Shown here piece after piece: positions 17,746 through 27,084 of a stretch of DNA of 64,000 bases. Position 1 is the first letter of the stretch. Each line of letters starts with the position of its first letter. The notes under the pieces were generated by a model. That model was not told the DNA's origin. It saw only the letters and a list, made by a program, of their open reading frames with translations, and did no database searches. Origin of the DNA: Bacteroidales bacterium (GTDB lineage: Bacteria > Bacteroidota > Bacteroidia > Bacteroidales > Bacteroidaceae); contig JAUMXY010000007.1 in assembly GCA_030528885.1 (NCBI GenBank), positions 1 to 64,000 of the forward strand, written 5' to 3'. A program made the position numbers and the translations under genes.

Positions 17746-19543
17746 ATGCACGACCTGCTCATCTATTCGCTCAAGGCCGCCTTCGTGCTCGCCCTGCTTT
17801 ATGTGCCCTACACATTGCTGCTGCGCAAGGAAAACTTCTTCCGCCTCAACCGACCGGCTCATGCTTCTCCTCATCCTGACGCTCTCGCTGCTGCTGCCGC
17901 TATGCAACATCTCTTCGCTGGCCATCAGCCAACCCGCCACGCAAATATTGAGCAGCAGAAGGAAAAGCCTTGAAACGCTCTTCGTCATGCACACCTCAGA
18001 TGCAACAGACAGCAGCCAGGTGCAGCAAACAGTCGGCGAGGCAGCAACTGCCGACACCTTCAACTTCGACACAGCCATCCGCTGGATAGCCTTCCTCCAT
18101 CTGGCAGGCATCGCCATCATGCTCCTTTTCCGCCTCTGGCAGTTCATCAGCATGGAAAGGCACATCCGCTGCGGCGCACTCTGGAGCAGCAAGGAGGACG
18201 GCGCCACCATCTACTGCCACGCAACCGATGTCAAGCCGTGCAGCTGGATGAACGCTATCGTCGTCAGCCAGCAAGACTACCAGAACAACAAGCACGAAAT
18301 TCTCCTGCATGAGAAAGGACATATCCTTCACCGCCACTCGCTGGACATCCTGCTGCTCACCCTTGTTCAGCTGACCCAATGGTGGAATCCCTTCATCTAC
18401 ATGCTCGGCACCAGCCTGCGCGATGTGCATGAGTATGAAGCCGATCACTATGTGCTCAGCCAAGGAGTCTCAGTTCACGAATACCAGTCACTATTGCTGA
18501 AAACCGCTGTTGGTTCCAGTTCCTACGCCTTTACCAACAGCTTTAATCATAGTTTAACCAAAAAACGTATCACAATGATGAAAGAACAAAAAACAAGCCC
18601 ATGGATGCGCTGCAAGTCGCTGTACATCCTCCCGTTGTCACTCGTTGCCATCTGCGCATTTGCCACGCCAGAAGAAACAGCAATCCTGACAGAAATGACT
18701 TCTCCAGAAAAGGTTGTCGCTGCAACACCAGCGCCAGTTCCTGCACCCACGATGAACGAGCCTGAGCCCGCACCAGTCCCTGCGCCAACTGTTGCCGACT
18801 CCAAGCCCGCTCCCGCAGCAACACCCCAGCCCGCTTCAGAGCCTGACCTTTTCCCAAAAGTGAAGGATTTGGACGATGTGCTGCTTGTCTGGAACGGCAA
18901 GCCCGTAACCTCTAAAGAACTGAAAAGCCTCATCAAGGAATCTGCCACAACACCAACAGCTGTAGTCCTCAACCCCAACCTGAAAAAGAAACTCAGACGG
19001 CTTGCCCCAATGAAACTGATATGGTTTGCCGAAAATAAGCAAGAACAGGGCATAGCATTCCTGGAGCAGCTCTATAACAGCGAAAAAGCAAAGAACGGAG
19101 CGATTATTGCTACCAGCAAAGATTTAGGTGATACATCTGCTCCTTTCGACGAGTTTTTCCAAAAAATCGTAGGTATTCAACCCACGTCCACTCAAGTGGT
19201 AGAGTTCACACACAGCAAACCGCTGAATGTCGATGTCGAGTCAGGCACCTTTACCATTGACGGCACCGTCAGCCCCGGCCTGCGCGATGTGGCATATCTC
19301 ATACACATTGCCGACCAGGATGGCGACATCGTGGACAAGCCCACAGCTGTCATCCTCGTCAAAGACGGCAAGTTCTCCTACAACACCCATCTGGAAAAGC
19401 CTACCAAGATACGCATCCGCGCCATATTTGAAGACGGCTCCATCTGCCCTGACTGGATAGAAAACATATTCTACCCTCGCACAACAGCAAGCATCACCGT
19501 CTCGAATGGAGCATACAACATGAACACACGGCCCAACAATTAG
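17746..19543 (+). pseudogene. BlaR1-like M56 metallopeptidase, interrupted by a +1 frameshift
   Basis: ATG 17746 opens MHDLLIYSLKAAFVLALLYVPYTLLLRKENFFRLNR, the normal first membrane helix of M56 proteins. The family's second helix (LMLLLILTLSLLLPLC) lies in another frame beginning near 17855, and the rest of the protein stays in that frame to the stop at 19543. Removing one base near 17851-17857 restores a continuous reading. The second frame has membrane segments, the zinc motif HEKGH, WWNPFIYML and EYEADHYVL. It then has a Pro/Ala linker and a C-terminal extension with no penicillin-binding domain. It could be a real inactivation, a sequencing error in the C/G-rich stretch, or re-initiation at ATG 17861. 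The BlaI-like repressor gene lies just upstream. Confidence 0.85.
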
Positions 19544-19642
19544 CCGAAAAGAAAAAACTGCCCAAACAAGGAATAGATTTGTTCGTCATGACACCAGTTT
19601 TTTTCATATAGATAACAATTTAGATAATAGTTGGTGCACCCT

Positions 19643-19678
19643 ACTCGTATAGCCAGTGATGGTCATACGAGTTTTTTT
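19643..19678 (+). terminator. Rho-independent terminator after the BlaI-M56 unit
   Basis: ACTCGTAT and ATACGAGT flank a 12-base loop and are followed by TTTTTT. It lies 100 bases past the M56 stop. Confidence 0.8.
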
Positions 19679-19764
19679 ACCTCTGAAAGCCTGTTCTGAT
19701 TTCCATGAAAAAGGAATCGAACAAGAGGGGGACTGACGCCCTCTTTCTATACCCCCATTTTCTG

Positions 19765-19845
19765 CCTCAAAATCGGTAAGAGTCTCACCTCGGAATCGGT
19801 AAGAGTCTCATCGATTCCGAGGTGAGACTCTTACCGATTTTGAGG
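19765..19845. repeat. Triple-palindrome element, copy 1 (perfect 33-base inverted repeat)
   Basis: Arms 19765-19797 and 19813-19845 are exact reverse complements (33 bases) around a 15-base loop. Inside are three units of the GGTAAGAGTCTCACC type at 19775, 19798 and 19821 (23-base pitch); the last is in reverse orientation. The right flank TGTAAAGCGCACCGTTTTTC resembles flanks of the other copies. The rest of 19546-20160 holds the terminator at 19643 and no gene I can support. Confidence 0.9.
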
Positions 19846-20160
19846 TGTAAAGCGCACCGTTTTTCGGAGGGGTTGCAAAAGGTAAAAAAGACGGATGATT
19901 AGAACTGGCTGCGGAACAAAATAAGGGCGTGACACCATCGCGTGGGTGATGGCGGCCATACGGATTCTTTTCCTCTGCAAAAATGTACTGAAATGGGGGA
20001 TTCGAGAGCAACGGGACGAATGGCAGAAAAAGAAAGCCCCCTTACTTCCAACTTGGGCATCGACTACGGAATCAACCTGCAATGCGCTTGGGGAAGGGGG
20101 GACTTTTTTCTCTCTTTTGAATGTTGACGGGTACAAAGTTAGCTATTTTGACGTATTTAG

Positions 20161-20191
20161 TTGTATATTTCGCAATAATTATTTACTTTTG
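20161..20191 (+). promoter_or_regulatory. Promoter of the DUF4254-GT-LicD unit
   Basis: TTG (20161-20163), 20 bases, then TACTTTTG (20184-20191), matching the Bacteroidota -33/-7 pattern, 31 bases before ATG 20222. Confidence 0.65.
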
Positions 20192-20221
20192 TACAAAATT
20201 TTAACAATAAATATAGATTTT

Positions 20222-20830
20222 ATGACTTTTACAGAACGTGCCTACCCCATTTTCGAGAAGGCTATTGCTGACTATCATGTGCATGACAACATTGACCAGC
20301 CAATAGCTAACCCTTACGAAGAGGGAAGCATTGAGTACTACCTGTATGTGAAGAACTGGATTGACACCGTGCAGTGGCATTTTGAGGACATCATTCGCGA
20401 CCCGCAAATAGACCCTGTTGAGGCGCTGACGCTGAAGCGACGCATTGACAAGAGCAACCAGGACCGCACAGACTTGGTGGAAATGATTGATTCCTACTTC
20501 CTTACCATCTATAAAGACATTGACGTGCAAGCAGGCGCCACCATCAACACAGAGAGCCCTGCATGGGCTGTGGACCGCCTCTCTATCCTGGCACTGAAAA
20601 TCTACCACATGAAGGAACAAGTGGAGCGCGAGGATGCAAGCGAAGAGCACAAGGCTGCGTGCCAGAAGAAGCTGGACGTGCTGCTGGAGCAGCGAGTGGA
20701 CCTCTCTACAGCCATAGACCAGCTGATTGAAGACATTGAGAAGGGAAGAAAGTACATGAAGGTGTACAAGCAGATGAAGATGTATAACGACCCAAGCACG
20801 AACCCAATTCTGTATAAAGGCAAGGCTTAG
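20222..20830 (+). CDS. DUF4254 domain protein
   Basis: 202 residues from ATG 20222 (MTFTERAYPIFEKAIADYH); a longer in-frame extension crosses the promoter and is discarded. The mostly helical protein carries the DUF4254 hallmarks: YYLYVKNWIDTVQWHFEDIIRDPQID, then RRIDKSNQDRTDLVEMID, then SPAWAVDRLSILALKIYHM. The family is typical of Bacteroidota and is usually found beside glycosyltransferase genes; its biochemical role is not known to me. Here a GT4-type glycosyltransferase gene follows 18 bases downstream, so participation in envelope glycan synthesis is likely by context only. Confidence 0.85.
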   Translation: MTFTERAYPIFEKAIADYHVHDNIDQPIANPYEEGSIEYYLYVKNWIDTVQWHFEDIIRDPQIDPVEALTLKRRIDKSNQDRTDLVEMIDSYFLTIYKDIDVQAGATINTESPAWAVDRLSILALKIYHMKEQVEREDASEEHKAACQKKLDVLLEQRVDLSTAIDQLIEDIEKGRKYMKVYKQMKMYNDPSTNPILYKGKA

Positions 20831-20848
20831 GGTAAGGAGTGGCAAGTG

Positions 20849-21946
20849 ATGAGAATCGGCTTCGACGCGAAACGGCTCTACAACAATTTCACAGGTTTGG
20901 GAAACCACAGCAGAACAACCATTGACATTCTGACAGATGAGTTTCCCGAGCATGAGTATTGGCTGTACACTCCAAAGGTGAGGCTGAATGGCGTGACGCT
21001 GCCCTACACAAAGAAGAAAAACTGCCACACGGTGACGCCGAGCGGCATGATGAGGGGCGGAGCATGGAGAACCTATGGGCTGGTGAACGACATGAAGAAA
21101 GATGGCATCGAGCTGTTCCACGGACTGAGCAACGAGATGCCGGTGGGGCTGTTCCATTCGGGCATAGCATCGGTGGTGACCATACACGACGTGGCGTTTC
21201 GCACGTTTCCAGACATGTACCACTGGCACGACCGAAAAATCTACGACCTGAAATGGCAATACGCCTGCAACCATGCCGATAGGATTGTCTGCATCAGCGA
21301 ATGCACCAAGCGGGATGTGCTGGAGTTCTACAATGTGCCCGAAAGGAAAGTGGATGTGGTGTACCAGCCTGTCAGTTCCATCTATTACTCCCCGATGGAA
21401 CCTATGGACACCGACCCCTACATGCTGTATGTCGGCTCCATCAATTCGAGAAAGAACCTGCTGGGCGTGGTAAAGGCCATGGAGCTGATGCCAAAGGACT
21501 TGCAGATACCGCTCATCATTGTGGGCGGCGGAGGCTCGTACAAGCAGCAAGTGAAGCAATACATTGCGGAGCATGGCATGGAGGAGCTGTTCCTGTGGCC
21601 AGAGATGGTGAGCAACGCTGAACTGAAAAAGCTGTACACAAATGCGCAGCTGTTTGTTTACCCCTCTTTCTACGAAGGATTCGGGCTGCCGGTAGTGGAA
21701 GCGCAGCTGTGCGGATGCCCGGTGGTGACAAGCAATGTGAGCAGCCTGCCTGAAGCTGGAGGCCCTTATGCCTTGCAAGCGAATCCAGACAGTGCAGAGG
21801 ACATCTGCAACAAGATGATTAAGATGCTGACCGACAGCGAACTGAGAAGGAATGCCATAGAGGGCGGAAGAGAATACGCCATGCAGACGTTCCATCCAAG
21901 CGTGCTGGCAAGGCAGCTGATGGAGGTGTACAGGAAAACTTTATAG
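20849..21946 (+). CDS. GT4-family glycosyltransferase
   Basis: 365 residues from ATG 20849 (an overlapping GTG at 20846 is possible). GT-B fold with the C-terminal GT4 donor site: YMLYVGSINSRKNLLGVVKAMELM (phosphate-binding loop), IIVGGGGSYKQQV, and YPSFYEGFGLPVVEAQLCGCPVVTSNVSSLPEAGG, holding the EX7E-type motif. The N-terminal acceptor domain has IRIGFDAKRLYNN-like features and HGLSNEMP. It is a cytoplasmic, retaining transferase using a nucleotide sugar; specificity cannot be told. It is encoded between DUF4254 and LicD genes with tight spacing (18 and 4 bases), so one operon is likely. Confidence 0.92.
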   Translation: MRIGFDAKRLYNNFTGLGNHSRTTIDILTDEFPEHEYWLYTPKVRLNGVTLPYTKKKNCHTVTPSGMMRGGAWRTYGLVNDMKKDGIELFHGLSNEMPVGLFHSGIASVVTIHDVAFRTFPDMYHWHDRKIYDLKWQYACNHADRIVCISECTKRDVLEFYNVPERKVDVVYQPVSSIYYSPMEPMDTDPYMLYVGSINSRKNLLGVVKAMELMPKDLQIPLIIVGGGGSYKQQVKQYIAEHGMEELFLWPEMVSNAELKKLYTNAQLFVYPSFYEGFGLPVVEAQLCGCPVVTSNVSSLPEAGGPYALQANPDSAEDICNKMIKMLTDSELRRNAIEGGREYAMQTFHPSVLARQLMEVYRKTL

Positions 21947-21950
21947 GAAA

Positions 21951-22784
21951 ATGGCAAACTACGACATACGCCCGTTGCAGCTCAGGCTGCTCGACATTCT
22001 GACCGTCATACACCAGATGTGTGTGGAACATGGGCTGAGATACTACCTTGTTGACGGCTCGCTGATAGGCGCCGTGCGCCACAAGGGATTCATACCATGG
22101 GATGACGACATGGACATCTGCATGCCGCGCGAGGATTATGAGGCCCTCATCCAGCATAGCAAGGAGTGGCTGCCTGAGCCTTACGAGTTTGTTTGTTTTG
22201 AGAATGACCCTAAATACCCTCTCCACTTCGGAAAGGTGCAGGATGCTGGCACGACGCTGATTGAACGTCCGCACCTGTATTACCTCGGCGGTGTCTATGT
22301 GGATATATTCCCTATTGATGGTGCGCCAGAAGGACAGCTGCGGCAGAGGCTCTATCAGATGAAGTACAACTATCTGCGCAAGGCGCTCTACTTCCTGTTC
22401 AGAGACCCTTACAGGCATGGGCACGGTCCATCCTGCTGGTTGCCTCTGCTGATGAGGAAGCTCTACACTTTGCCTGAACTGCAAGGGAAAATCAAAAGGC
22501 ACATGATGAAGTACGACCTCAAGACGAGCAGGCTGGCGGCTGTGAACCACAACGACGGGCTGGGCAGCATGGTGGATAAGGAAAGGGTGCTGGGAGAGCC
22601 GACACCCGTAGAGTTCGAGGGAAAGATGTTTTGGGGTCTGAAGGATAACGATGCTTATCTGACTCAGCTGTTTGGGGACTACATGACGCCTCCGCCCGCG
22701 GACAAGATTCATCAGCATAATTTCTACTTGATGGACCTGAACCTGCCCTACAGAGACTTCGACGAAAGCACCGTCAAACCTTAG
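21951..22784 (+). CDS. LicD-family phosphotransferase (first of two)
   Basis: 277 residues. LicD signature: YYLVDGSLIGAVRHKGFIPWDDDMDI, with GSLIGAVRH and the metal-binding DDDMD. Then MPREDYEALI, YVDIFPIDGAPEG, and a C-terminal block with GDYMTPPPADK. LicD enzymes transfer phosphocholine or a related phospho-alcohol from a CDP-activated donor onto cell-surface glycans; in Bacteroidota the actual substituent is usually unknown. Its start lies 4 bases after the glycosyltransferase stop. A second LicD is encoded at 35165-36091 next to other surface-glycan genes, and a CTP-dependent transferase at 47529-47933 could supply an activated donor (inference). Confidence 0.9.
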   Translation: MANYDIRPLQLRLLDILTVIHQMCVEHGLRYYLVDGSLIGAVRHKGFIPWDDDMDICMPREDYEALIQHSKEWLPEPYEFVCFENDPKYPLHFGKVQDAGTTLIERPHLYYLGGVYVDIFPIDGAPEGQLRQRLYQMKYNYLRKALYFLFRDPYRHGHGPSCWLPLLMRKLYTLPELQGKIKRHMMKYDLKTSRLAAVNHNDGLGSMVDKERVLGEPTPVEFEGKMFWGLKDNDAYLTQLFGDYMTPPPADKIHQHNFYLMDLNLPYRDFDESTVKP

Positions 22785-22805
22785 GACGGCATGAAACAAC
22801 AACAT

Positions 22806-22844
22806 AAAAAGCGGACTGCTACGATGAGGGCAGTCCGCTTTTTC
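22806..22844. terminator. Bidirectional terminator between licD and the hybrid regulator gene
   Basis: AAAAAGCGGACTGC and GCAGTCCGCTTTTT form a perfect stem with an 8-base loop between convergent genes. Confidence 0.85.
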
Positions 22845-22867
22845 TATATGAGGCTTGCCAGAGGCTC

Positions 22868-25800
22868 TTACTCCAGCATTCTCTGCAAGTTGGCTTTGTT
22901 CTCTTCGTCTGAGTAAAAAACAACAAATTCTTTGGGCGACATGCCGAAGTACTCACGGAAAGCGGTCGTAAAGTAAGAGTGGCTGGAGAAGCCTACCCTG
23001 TAAACGACTTCGCTGATGCTGACCTTGTTGTTGGCAAGCAGGTAAGCGGCCTGCTTCAGGCGGAAAGTCTTCATGAAGATGGTTGGCGACATGCCGTAGC
23101 GCAACTTCATCTTTCTGTTCAGATGCACGCGGCTGATGCCCACCTCCTGGCTGAGCTGCAAAATGGAGAAATCCGGGTCCTCTATGTGCTGGAACAGCGT
23201 CTCGTTGATACGGGCATAGAGCTTTTCTTCCATATTCTCGATGACAGGCTTTGGAGCATCCTTGCCCATCTCTGTGCGATGCACCTTGTTGCGCATCTTC
23301 TCGCGCGCCCGCAGAACCTGGCTGATGGCGGAACGGAGCATGACGATATTGACGGGCTTCTCCAGATAATGGTCAACCTGAATGTTGAGACTGTGCAACT
23401 GGAGCGTCTCGTCGCCTTCACCTGTGAGCATGATGACTGGCGTGCTGTCCGTCTCTGGATGGTTCTTGATGAGCTGGCAAAGCTCCATGCCATTGCCATC
23501 AGGCATGCGGTAGTCTGTCACAACCACATCTGGGCGCTGAATCAGGATTTTCTTCCAAGCGCTGTTGCCTGAATAGGCGTTCAGTATCTTATAGTCCTTC
23601 TTCAGCTGGTTGGTCAGATAAGCAGCAAGCTCAGTATCGTCATCTACCAACAGAATGGTAAGGTCACCCGACTCTTCGTCATCCGATACGAAAGGCTGGG
23701 CGCTGTACAACGGGAAATGCAGCGTGAACTCAACGCCATCAGGCTCTATGTTCTTCACATTGATGTCGCCATGATGCATCTTGACCAACTCGTACACGAG
23801 GTTCAGCCCTATGCCCGAACCTGTGGAGTCGCTGCCCGCACTGCCCTGATAGAAACGTTCCCACAAATGGCGGAGGTCTTCATTGTCGAAATGAGAGCCG
23901 CTGTTGTAGAAGCGCAGTTCTACCTGGTCGCCAACAATGCCGCTCCGGGCAATGACCTTGCCGCCTTGCGGAGTGAATTTGAATGCGTTAGAAAGGATGT
24001 TGGTGAGGATTTTCTCAAAATGCGTCACATCCAGCATCATCGGCAGCTCTTCTTCGTTATGCTCGACAATGAAGCTGATGTCCTTTACCGTGGCTATGCC
24101 TTTGAACTGCTCAAACACCTGGCTGCTGTAAGCGATATAGTCTTGCTCCTCCAGTTTCAGCGTAAACTGACCGGAGTCTATCTTCCGTATGTCTGTGATT
24201 TGCTTCACGATATCGAGCAAGCGGTTACAGTTGCGCTGCATGACGGTGTAAAGCGACTGATGTTCCGGATTCCGATCTTCTTCCATCAGCTGCTTCAGCG
24301 GAGACTCAATCATGGTGAGTGGCGAACGCAGCTCGTGAGTGATGGAGGTGAAGAGCCTGAGCTTAGCTTCTTTCATGCGATTTTTCTCGGCAGACAGCCT
24401 GAGCTGCTCTTTCTGCCGCTTGCGCATCTGAATCTGCTGATAGATAACTATAGCCAAGGCGAACAGTATGATGAAGTAAATGATGAACGCCCAAGTAGAA
24501 GCGTACCAAGGAGCTGCCACATGGATTTCGATGGCATTCTCTGTGTATTGCGTTGGGGTATCTTCCAAATGAGCGCGCACACGGAAGGTGTAATTGCCTG
24601 AAGGCAATGAAGAGTAGGTGGCTGTAGGAGACAGCACCTCTGTGTGCCACAGATTCTCATGACCTTCCAGTATATAGTCATAATGTATCCGCTCGGGGTC
24701 GCCCAGCTCGACGGCAGAGAATCCGATAGAGAAGGAATTGTTGTCGTTTTCCAATTCTATTCTTTTCGCATAAGAAATAGCTGCATCCAACTTCTCCGTG
24801 TTCATTGGAGTACTGAAATTGGTGAAGTAGAGATGGTCTATGTCTGTCGTGCGATTGATAATCAGCTCTGGCTTAAAGCAGATGATTCCGTTGTCGCCGC
24901 CAAAAAGGATGTACCCGCCGCCCGGTTGTACAAAAGAGTTGCGATGGAATTCACCTATCCTATAGCCGCTGAAAGAAGAGAACGTGCGAACCTCATGCGT
25001 CTTCTTGTCAACCGAGGCGATGTTGGTGCGTGTTGCCAGCCAAATGTATTCATCGGTCGTAGTGATAGACCGGATAAAATCCGAAGAAAGTCCTTGCGCC
25101 TTTGATATGAGCTCCTGCTTCTTGGTCTTTATATTATATATGAGAAGACCCTCGTCGCAGGCAATGAGTATCTCATCGCCATCCTGCTGCAACGCAGAGG
25201 CATTGCAGATACGATAATCGGAAAGATGAATCTCGCCATTGGCGCCCGTCACAGGTGAATAGTAGCAAAGCCCGCTGCTTGTCGCTATCCAGATTGTCTG
25301 CTGCGAATCGAGCAGCAGGCAGCTTACCCACTGGTTGTATTCAAACGGCAAGTGCATTCGCTCCACTTTCTTCTGAGCGATGTCGATGCTGAAGACGCCA
25401 TTTCCATTGGTTCCGACCAGCAGTCTGTCTCCTTCCTCATCATAGAACATCGTCATGACATGCTCTTGGTTCAAGGCAGAAAGCCATTCGCCCGTCCATT
25501 TGCCGTTATCAAAATACTGCACGCCACCGCCAAAGCTGCCAGCCCAGACTGTCCCGTGCTTGTCAATCTTCACGTCTTGAACCAGCAATGAACGAAGTCC
25601 TTCATTCACAGGATATGCTGTAGCCAGCTTCATTCCGTTGGTTGTGAAGACACCGCAGCCATCCGTGGCAACCCAATAATTCTGCTTCTCATCGATGGTC
25701 ATGGATGTAACGCAGGTGACATTCTGCCCGTTGGCCTTTGGAGAAATGGGGTGATAGTGAAAGCAGTCGCTTTGAGGCGGAATGACAACAAGTCCTTTCT

Positions 25801-26827
25801 GCAAGAAGAAAGCAATGATGTTTCCTTTCGAGTCTTCAACCATATCAGCCACCTTTCCATACGAGATGTCAAAACCTTCTGCTTGACCATAGAGAGGCTT
25901 CAGCGAAAGCTCCTCGCCCTCACTTGTGGTATACTCCCAGATGCCACGACCATCAGTTCCTATCAGGACACGGCCATCATTGGTACGTATAAGTGATTTA
26001 ATACACAAATTGTTGGAAGGATGCTGAAATTCACGCACACTATTCTCCCTCTCATTGTACATGAGCAACCCTTTGTTTGTGCCTATCAGGATGTTTCCAT
26101 CCAATTCGAGCAACCTCGTCACAGTTCCTCCTCCGATGACACCTTTCGCTGCTGGCGTGAAGTCGAAAGTATGCCGCTGCAAATGATTCAGGTCAATGCA
26201 CATAAGCGCTTCGGATGTTGTACTGAACCACAGCTTTCCATATTGGTCAACGATGGGCGCCATCACAAAAGGATTCCCTATCTCCCTGTTCAGCTTTTCA
26301 GAGAGTTCGCCCTCAACCTCCATGGTCTCCGCATTAAACACGAATGTACCAAATCCGTCTGTTGTTATCAAGTAGCAGTTTTCCTTCGGATAGTCAATGA
26401 TAGAATTGATAGCATATCCGTATATGCTGTCTTCTTCCTCTTGAAGATAAACCCGACGGAGGTCCATGTTTCGAGCATTGAGTATGTACAAACCGTTCGA
26501 GGTGGCTATTCCGAATCTGTCATCGCCCATCTCCTTCACTCCGTATGCATACTGGAAAAGCGAATGGCCATCAGCACTGGAGGTAGGCAAATATTGGAAG
26601 TGAGTTCCATCGAAGAAACCCAAGATGTCCAGCCCTGAAATCCACACAAAGCCCCTTGAATCGATTTCTACGCTATTGCAATAATTTGTTTTCAGTCCAT
26701 GCTGGTTGGTGTACAAGCGAACCACCTGTGCCGTGGAACGGGGCACACACGCCAAAAACAAAAACAAGGCAAACAGAATTACATTTCTCGAGAAAGACAT
26801 TTTCCCAAGACAAAATGTTCTTTTCAT
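22868..26827 (-). CDS. Hybrid two-component system protein (periplasmic propeller, histidine kinase, receiver, AraC output)
   Basis: 1319 residues. After a signal/anchor region (ATG 26800 is an alternative start) come about 650 residues of Reg_prop beta-propeller repeats (GTHFQYLPTSSADG, IWIATSSGLCYY). A Y_Y_Y domain follows (NLWHTEVLSPTATYSSLPSG). There is one membrane helix near residue 790 (WAFIIYFIILFALAIVIY), then a HisKA with H-box SITHELRSPLTMI near 832, a HATPase (NAFKFTPQGG, GSGIGLNL), a receiver with VVTDYRMPDG near 1104, and an AraC HTH ending YFGMSPKEF. Such proteins sense an oligosaccharide in the periplasm and activate nearby glycan-use genes. No SusCD pair lies beside it. The divergent neighbour is the 1132-residue secreted protein at 27085. 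Confidence 0.95.
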   Translation of the reverse strand: MKRTFCLGKMSFSRNVILFALFLFLACVPRSTAQVVRLYTNQHGLKTNYCNSVEIDSRGFVWISGLDILGFFDGTHFQYLPTSSADGHSLFQYAYGVKEMGDDRFGIATSNGLYILNARNMDLRRVYLQEEEDSIYGYAINSIIDYPKENCYLITTDGFGTFVFNAETMEVEGELSEKLNREIGNPFVMAPIVDQYGKLWFSTTSEALMCIDLNHLQRHTFDFTPAAKGVIGGGTVTRLLELDGNILIGTNKGLLMYNERENSVREFQHPSNNLCIKSLIRTNDGRVLIGTDGRGIWEYTTSEGEELSLKPLYGQAEGFDISYGKVADMVEDSKGNIIAFFLQKGLVVIPPQSDCFHYHPISPKANGQNVTCVTSMTIDEKQNYWVATDGCGVFTTNGMKLATAYPVNEGLRSLLVQDVKIDKHGTVWAGSFGGGVQYFDNGKWTGEWLSALNQEHVMTMFYDEEGDRLLVGTNGNGVFSIDIAQKKVERMHLPFEYNQWVSCLLLDSQQTIWIATSSGLCYYSPVTGANGEIHLSDYRICNASALQQDGDEILIACDEGLLIYNIKTKKQELISKAQGLSSDFIRSITTTDEYIWLATRTNIASVDKKTHEVRTFSSFSGYRIGEFHRNSFVQPGGGYILFGGDNGIICFKPELIINRTTDIDHLYFTNFSTPMNTEKLDAAISYAKRIELENDNNSFSIGFSAVELGDPERIHYDYILEGHENLWHTEVLSPTATYSSLPSGNYTFRVRAHLEDTPTQYTENAIEIHVAAPWYASTWAFIIYFIILFALAIVIYQQIQMRKRQKEQLRLSAEKNRMKEAKLRLFTSITHELRSPLTMIESPLKQLMEEDRNPEHQSLYTVMQRNCNRLLDIVKQITDIRKIDSGQFTLKLEEQDYIAYSSQVFEQFKGIATVKDISFIVEHNEEELPMMLDVTHFEKILTNILSNAFKFTPQGGKVIARSGIVGDQVELRFYNSGSHFDNEDLRHLWERFYQGSAGSDSTGSGIGLNLVYELVKMHHGDINVKNIEPDGVEFTLHFPLYSAQPFVSDDEESGDLTILLVDDDTELAAYLTNQLKKDYKILNAYSGNSAWKKILIQRPDVVVTDYRMPDGNGMELCQLIKNHPETDSTPVIMLTGEGDETLQLHSLNIQVDHYLEKPVNIVMLRSAISQVLRAREKMRNKVHRTEMGKDAPKPVIENMEEKLYARINETLFQHIEDPDFSILQLSQEVGISRVHLNRKMKLRYGMSPTIFMKTFRLKQAAYLLANNKVSISEVVYRVGFSSHSYFTTAFREYFGMSPKEFVVFYSDEENKANLQRMLE

Positions 26828-26863
26828 TACATTACGGTGTAGTTAGTTATTCTTTTAATGGTG

Positions 26864-26871
26864 CAAAAATA
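26864..26871 (-). promoter_or_regulatory. Possible -7 element of the hybrid regulator gene
   Basis: TATTTTTG on the minus strand, 37 bases before the start. No matching -33 box was seen, so this is weak. Confidence 0.3.
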
Positions 26872-27020
26872 CATATTTTTTGCGACATAATTCTCATTAA
26901 CATATTTATTCTTTTTTCAAATAGGTTACATTAACTTGTCGCTATGTTACAACACGACTGTAACATGTTGATTTTTTGCATATCCCACGTAACAAATTTT
27001 TTCGTTTTTTGTAAATGCCC

Positions 27021-27051
27021 TTGTATAATAAAAACACAAATTATACCTTTG
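27021..27051 (+). promoter_or_regulatory. Promoter of the 1132-residue secreted protein gene
   Basis: TTG (27021-27023), 20 bases, then TACCTTTG (27044-27051), with ATG 27085 34 bases on. The 257-base AT-rich region between this gene and the hybrid regulator gene is where an AraC output domain could bind, though no dyad stands out. Confidence 0.75.
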
Positions 27052-27084
27052 TGACGATTTTTCAATCTAAAACCTTTTTGTCAT

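Noticed and set aside
20201..21895. A 564-codon open frame on the minus strand opposite DUF4254 and the glycosyltransferase
   Set aside because: Shadow of two clear genes; composition (His/Leu/Val) and lack of domains do not support coding.
21819..22805. A 328-codon open frame opposite the LicD gene
   Set aside because: Antisense to an intact LicD; no recognisable motif.
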